NCBI GenBank assembly: GCA_910589055.1
Contig: CAJURN010000031.1
Location: 1-26,881 of the forward strand
Direction: 5' to 3'
Source: an uncultured Muribaculaceae bacterium
GTDB lineage: Bacteria; Bacteroidota; Bacteroidia; Bacteroidales; Muribaculaceae
Length of the DNA stretch: 26,881 nucleotides
Of the stretch, positions 23,845 through 26,881 are shown in pieces. How positions within the stretch are numbered: position 1 is the stretch's first letter; each line of letters begins with the position of its first letter. The notes below the pieces were generated by a model, which was given only the letters and a program-made list of their open reading frames with translations, searched no databases and was not told where the DNA came from. Position numbers and translations under genes: made by a program.

Positions 23845-24933
23845 ATGGAAAAGATTATTCTTACAGGAGACCGCCCCACCGGACGTCTGCACCTGGGCCA
23901 CTTCGTTGGCTCGCTGCGACGCCGCGTGGAGCTGCAGGACTCCGGAATGTTCGACAAGATATTCATCATGATTGCCGACGCACAGGCACTGACCGACAAC
24001 GCCGACAATCCCGAAAAAGTGCGTCAGAATGTGATTGAAGTGGCTCTTGACTACCTCTCGGTAGGCATCGACCCCGCAAAATCAACCATCTTCATCCAGA
24101 CACAGGTGCCCGAGCTTACCGAACTTGCGTTCTACTACATGAACCTCGTGACCGTATCCCGCGTGCAGCGCAATCCCACCGTGAAGACGGAAATCAAGAT
24201 GCGCAACTTCGAGCAGTCAATCCCAGTGGGATTCTTCTGCTACCCCGTTAGCCAGGCTTCCGACATCACAGCCTTCAAGGCCACGACCGTACCCGTGGGC
24301 GAGGACCAGGCTCCAATGATTGAACTTACACGTGAAATCGTGGCTCGTTTCAACAATACCTACGGTCCAACTTTGGTTGAGCCGGAAATCATGCTCCCCG
24401 AAAACAGCGTGTGCCTGCGCCTGCCCGGAACCGACGGAAAAGCCAAGATGAGCAAGAGCCTCGGCAACTGCATCTACCTATCCGACACAAGCAAAGAAGT
24501 GAAGAAGAAGGTCAACAGCATGTACACCGACCCTCTGCACCTCACAATCGACTCCCCGGGACACCTCGAAGGTAACTGTCCGTTTATCTACCTTGATGCG
24601 TTCAGCAACGACGAGCATTTCCGCAAATATCTCCCCGAGTACGCCAATCTTCAGGAACTGAAGGATCACTACGTACGCGGCGGCGTGGGCGACGGAACCG
24701 TGAAGAAACTTCTCTACAACGTGCTTGAAGAGCTTCTCACACCCATCCGCGAACGCCGCAAGATGTTCGAGCAGAACATTCCTGAAGTCTACGAGATTCT
24801 CCGCAAAGGCTCCGAGGCGGCACGCGAAACCGCCGCCAAGACCCTCGATGAAGTCCGCGACGCAATGAAGATCAACTACTTCGGCGACGAAGCCCTCATC
24901 AAGGAACAAGCCAAGCGATACAGCGCAAAGTAA
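23845..24933 (+). CDS. trpS: Tryptophanyl-tRNA synthetase
   Basis: A class I aminoacyl-tRNA synthetase of 362 aa that charges tRNA-Trp. The HIGH-type motif HLGH is at 16-19 (TGDRPTGRLHLGHFVGSL) and KMSKS at 201-205 (GKAKMSKSLGNC). AFYYMNLVTVSRVQRNPT and CYPVSQASDITAF are typical TrpRS stretches, the latter in the Trp-binding half. It lies 27 nt after secA, with no T-box or leader visible, so it is probably read from the secA promoter. It is slightly longer than the common 330-340-aa form. Confidence 0.95.
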   Translation: MEKIILTGDRPTGRLHLGHFVGSLRRRVELQDSGMFDKIFIMIADAQALTDNADNPEKVRQNVIEVALDYLSVGIDPAKSTIFIQTQVPELTELAFYYMNLVTVSRVQRNPTVKTEIKMRNFEQSIPVGFFCYPVSQASDITAFKATTVPVGEDQAPMIELTREIVARFNNTYGPTLVEPEIMLPENSVCLRLPGTDGKAKMSKSLGNCIYLSDTSKEVKKKVNSMYTDPLHLTIDSPGHLEGNCPFIYLDAFSNDEHFRKYLPEYANLQELKDHYVRGGVGDGTVKKLLYNVLEELLTPIRERRKMFEQNIPEVYEILRKGSEAARETAAKTLDEVRDAMKINYFGDEALIKEQAKRYSAK

Positions 24934-24984
24934 CGAAAACACGCATCCTCGTAACACTGCTATTCATAAGCATCAACCAACGCA

Positions 24985-24999
24985 GCGTCCGGAGGACGC
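24985..24999. repeat. Palindrome GCGTCCGGAGGACGC, copy 1
   Basis: A 6-bp inverted repeat (GCGTCC/GGACGC) around GGA. The same 15 bases recur at 25074-25088, and in both copies they are followed one base later by GAT (GATTATC here, GATAAC there). Confidence 0.8.
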
Positions 25000-25013
25000 A
25001 GATTATCCAGTAA

Positions 25014-25052
25014 CCCCGTACACCGTAGGCCTTTGGCCGGAGGTGTGCGGGG
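25014..25052 (+). terminator. Stable hairpin after trpS, possible terminator
   Basis: CCCCG-T-ACACC (25014-25024) pairs with GGTGT-G-CGGGG (25042-25052) as 11 consecutive pairs including one U-G. After a 3+3 internal loop, GGCC (25028-25031) pairs with GGCC (25035-25038) around TTT. It is followed by ATTTT only, so termination would be weak. CACACC at 25058-25063 can compete for GGTGTG (25042-25047), giving an alternative fold. It may instead be a dispersed repeat element; see the flanking palindromes. Confidence 0.55.
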
Positions 25053-25072
25053 ATTTTCACACCTGACATGTT

Positions 25073-25089
25073 GGCGTCCGGAGGACGCC
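25073..25089. repeat. Palindrome GCGTCCGGAGGACGC, copy 2
   Basis: The second copy is extended by one base on each side (G...C), so the stem is 7 bp. The two copies flank the hairpin at 25014-25052. The remainder of this 250-nt gap (24934-24984, 25090-25183) holds no gene that I can see. Confidence 0.8.
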
Positions 25090-25183
25090 GATAACAGAGC
25101 AAACATATAATTAGCCCGCTTTCATCGACAAACGCAATACTGCTGGAAAATAAACGGGATTTTTTTGCGTTATATCTACCGCT

Positions 25184-26653
25184 ATGAAATCTCTCTACCG
25201 AACAATAAAAGCCCTGCTCGTCCTCGCGGTATGCACCGCGGCTCTGTCCTCATGTATCGAGGACGGCTTCAGCACATCGCCCTCCGACCAGCCGGTGTTC
25301 TCTACCGATACGCTCGACATGGGAGTCATCTTCACCGATGAACCTTCCGCCACGAGCCGCTTCACCGTATACAATCCGCACTCCAAATCCATATCTATAT
25401 CATCAATATCTCTCTCGGGCGATAACGCCTCATGCTATCGCCTGAATGTTGACGGAATAAGTGGACGCAGCTTCAGCGACGTTGAAATCCGCGCCAAGGA
25501 TTCGATATTCGTATTTGCCGAAGTCACTCTGCCGGTCAATTCATCCAACACACCTGTCAAGATTGATGCCGACCTGAATTTCATTACCAACGGCGTCACA
25601 AGCACCGTTGTTCTATCTGCAAGCGGACAGAACGTAACGCGCCTGCGCGGCACGGTGATTGACTCCGACACACGGCTGACAGCCGACATTCCCTATCAGA
25701 TTTTCGACTCGCTCACAGTAGCTCCGGGTGCCACGCTGACACTTGAAGCCGGAACCACACTGTGCTTCCACGACAAAAGCATGCTCATTGTCCGCGGAAC
25801 CCTAATCGCCGAAGGCACGGCCGAGAAACCTGTCACCATGGCAGGCGACCGCACGGGAAATGTCGTATCCGATATTTCCTTCGACATCATGTCGCGCCAA
25901 TGGACAGGCGTGTTCTTCACATCCACATCCCGTGGCAACCGACTTTCCCACACCAATATCCGCAACACCGTGCAAGGCGTCACCGTTGCCGGTCCGGCAC
26001 TTTCCGACGACCCTGCTACCGCAGCGGAAACTCTTGACGGCCCTCAGCTGTACCTTCTCAACAGCCGCTTGCGCAACTCCGGCGAATGTGTGCTCGAAGC
26101 ATACCACTCGGCTGTTACGGCCATAGGATGCGAATTTGCCGAAGGCGGAGGCGGGTTGGTGTATCTCAACGGCGGCAATCATGTGTTCAACCACTGCACC
26201 TTCGCCAACTACTACCTATTCTCCGTTCTCGGAGGCCCGGCGGTAGCTTTCAGTCACCTCTCATCTGATGCGGAAATCGGCTCCGACGATGGCTCAGGAC
26301 TTCCTTACATGAAGGCCGACTTCTCCAACTGCATCTTCTACGGCAACGGAAGTGAATTTTCCCACGGCGATCTCTACGGGTCGGAAGTATTTATCCGCCG
26401 CAGCCTTATCAAGAGCAGCGGCGAGGATGATATGAACTTCATCCAGTGCATCTGGGGCGAAGACCCGCTCTACTACACCGTACGCGAGGAATACATCTTC
26501 GACTACCGTCTGAAGCCCGAATCACCCGCCATCGGCGCTGCCGACCCGTCACTCACACTGCCCGAAGCAGCCCTCGACTCCTACGGCCTGCCCCGCGGCA
26601 CCACTCCTGACCTCGGCGCCTACGTTTTCACGCCCCCGGTGGAAGGAGATTAA
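25184..26653 (+). CDS. Lipoprotein with choice-of-anchor-like domain and right-handed beta-helix
   Basis: A 489-aa predicted lipoprotein. The signal sequence ends in a lipobox LSSC with C24 as the acylated residue, and the mature protein begins C-I-E-D; acidic residues at +2/+3 recall the export signal for surface lipoproteins in this phylum, though the match is partial. Residues about 42-150 resemble the Ig-like repeats of choice-of-anchor D proteins (DMGVIFTDEPSATSRFTVYN, SISSISLSG). From about 155 the pattern LTVAPGATLTLEAGTTLCF and LIVRGTLIAEGTAEKPVTMAG begins a right-handed parallel beta-helix that runs to about 450. No catalytic residues are recognisable; binding of a polysaccharide or surface structure is plausible. 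I see only a weak promoter upstream (TTTTTTTG at 25060-25067). Confidence 0.8.
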   Translation: MKSLYRTIKALLVLAVCTAALSSCIEDGFSTSPSDQPVFSTDTLDMGVIFTDEPSATSRFTVYNPHSKSISISSISLSGDNASCYRLNVDGISGRSFSDVEIRAKDSIFVFAEVTLPVNSSNTPVKIDADLNFITNGVTSTVVLSASGQNVTRLRGTVIDSDTRLTADIPYQIFDSLTVAPGATLTLEAGTTLCFHDKSMLIVRGTLIAEGTAEKPVTMAGDRTGNVVSDISFDIMSRQWTGVFFTSTSRGNRLSHTNIRNTVQGVTVAGPALSDDPATAAETLDGPQLYLLNSRLRNSGECVLEAYHSAVTAIGCEFAEGGGGLVYLNGGNHVFNHCTFANYYLFSVLGGPAVAFSHLSSDAEIGSDDGSGLPYMKADFSNCIFYGNGSEFSHGDLYGSEVFIRRSLIKSSGEDDMNFIQCIWGEDPLYYTVREEYIFDYRLKPESPAIGAADPSLTLPEAALDSYGLPRGTTPDLGAYVFTPPVEGD

Positions 26654-26665
26654 GGGACGAAAGGT

Positions 26666-26728
26666 GAAGTATTAAGTATGAAGTATGAAGTATGAAGGAG
26701 TAAAGAGTAAGGATTAAGGATTAAATTT
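26666..26728. repeat. Heptanucleotide tandem repeat (GAAGTAT type)
   Basis: Nine 7-nt units without interruption: GAAGTAT, TAAGTAT, GAAGTAT, GAAGTAT, GAAGGAG, TAAAGAG, TAAGGAT, TAAGGAT, TAAATTT. The first four are nearly identical and the later ones drift. The block begins 13 nt after the lipoprotein stop. The copy number is likely to vary by slippage. Confidence 0.85.
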
Positions 26729-26813
26729 ATCTGACACAACTTCAATATACCATTAGCCACCAGCTGTTTACGCCCCCATATCTCATTTTCTTTGAAAAAA
26801 GTTGCTGAAAAAT

Positions 26814-26844
26814 TTTGTCAGTTCAAAAAAAGTGCCTAACTTTG
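26814..26844 (+). promoter_or_regulatory. Promoter of the tRNA at the window's right edge
   Basis: TTTG (26814-26817), a 19-nt spacer and TAACTTTG (26837-26844) match the consensus exactly. The predicted start near 26850 lies about 14 nt before the tRNA 5' end. Confidence 0.78.
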
Positions 26845-26863
26845 CATCGCTTTCGACAAGAAA

Positions 26864-26881
26864 GGGCGCTTAGCTCAGCTG
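26864..26881 (+). tRNA. tRNA, 5' end only (cut by window edge)
   Basis: GGGCGCT can be the 5' acceptor strand, TA positions 8-9, GCTC the D stem, and AGCTG the start of the D loop, the usual order for bacterial tRNAs. Only 18 nt are present, so the anticodon is outside. The acceptor sequence would suit a tRNA-Val, but that is a guess. Confidence 0.8.

Overview
The window looks like core chromosome of a gut-type member of the Bacteroidales, possibly Muribaculaceae (family-level placement is a guess). The grounds are: a gldH lipoprotein gene; a SecA of about 1,120 residues; a PyrG, YidC and RNase Y typical of the phylum; A/T-rich rather than Shine-Dalgarno-like sequence before starts; and several copies of the phylum's promoter pattern TTTG-N19-21-TAnnTTTG. 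Every convincing gene is on the + strand. I see no phage, transposase, CRISPR or resistance cargo.

Layout. 1-337: repeat-rich intergenic DNA with one leftward and one rightward promoter. 338-4106: secreted esterase, recF, a DciA-like DUF721 protein, a hotdog thioesterase, then a hairpin with a 16-codon leader ORF before a DUF2156 acyltransferase-like gene. 4143-8868: menA, pyrG, yidC, then a terminator. 9068-9878: a small coiled-coil gene, a zapA-like gene, and a structured RNA interval (6S RNA candidate) ending in a strong terminator. 9908-18711: a tightly packed run of rny, ricT, gldH, a HAD phosphatase, an M24 peptidase, cca, queD, queE and a DUF4105/Lnb-type membrane protein. 18708-20318: an alkaline-phosphatase-fold protein that appears to have lost its whole active site. 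20443-24933: secA and trpS. 24934-25183: an intergenic palindrome cluster. 25184-26653: a beta-helix lipoprotein, followed by a heptanucleotide repeat, a near-consensus promoter and the first 18 nt of a tRNA.

Themes. Envelope biogenesis: YidC, SecA, GldH, the Lnb-type protein and its pseudophosphatase partner. RNA metabolism: RNase Y with RicT, the CCA-adding enzyme, QueD/QueE, TrpRS, a tRNA and the 6S candidate. DNA replication/repair: RecF and DUF721. Many neighbours overlap by ATGA or by 14 nt, so translational coupling is probably widespread.

The points most worth following up are the pseudophosphatase fused by ATGA overlap to the lipoprotein acyltransferase homologue, the two-register hairpin with a leader ORF before the DUF2156 gene, the rny-ricT adjacency behind an RNA terminator, and the palindrome cluster after trpS.
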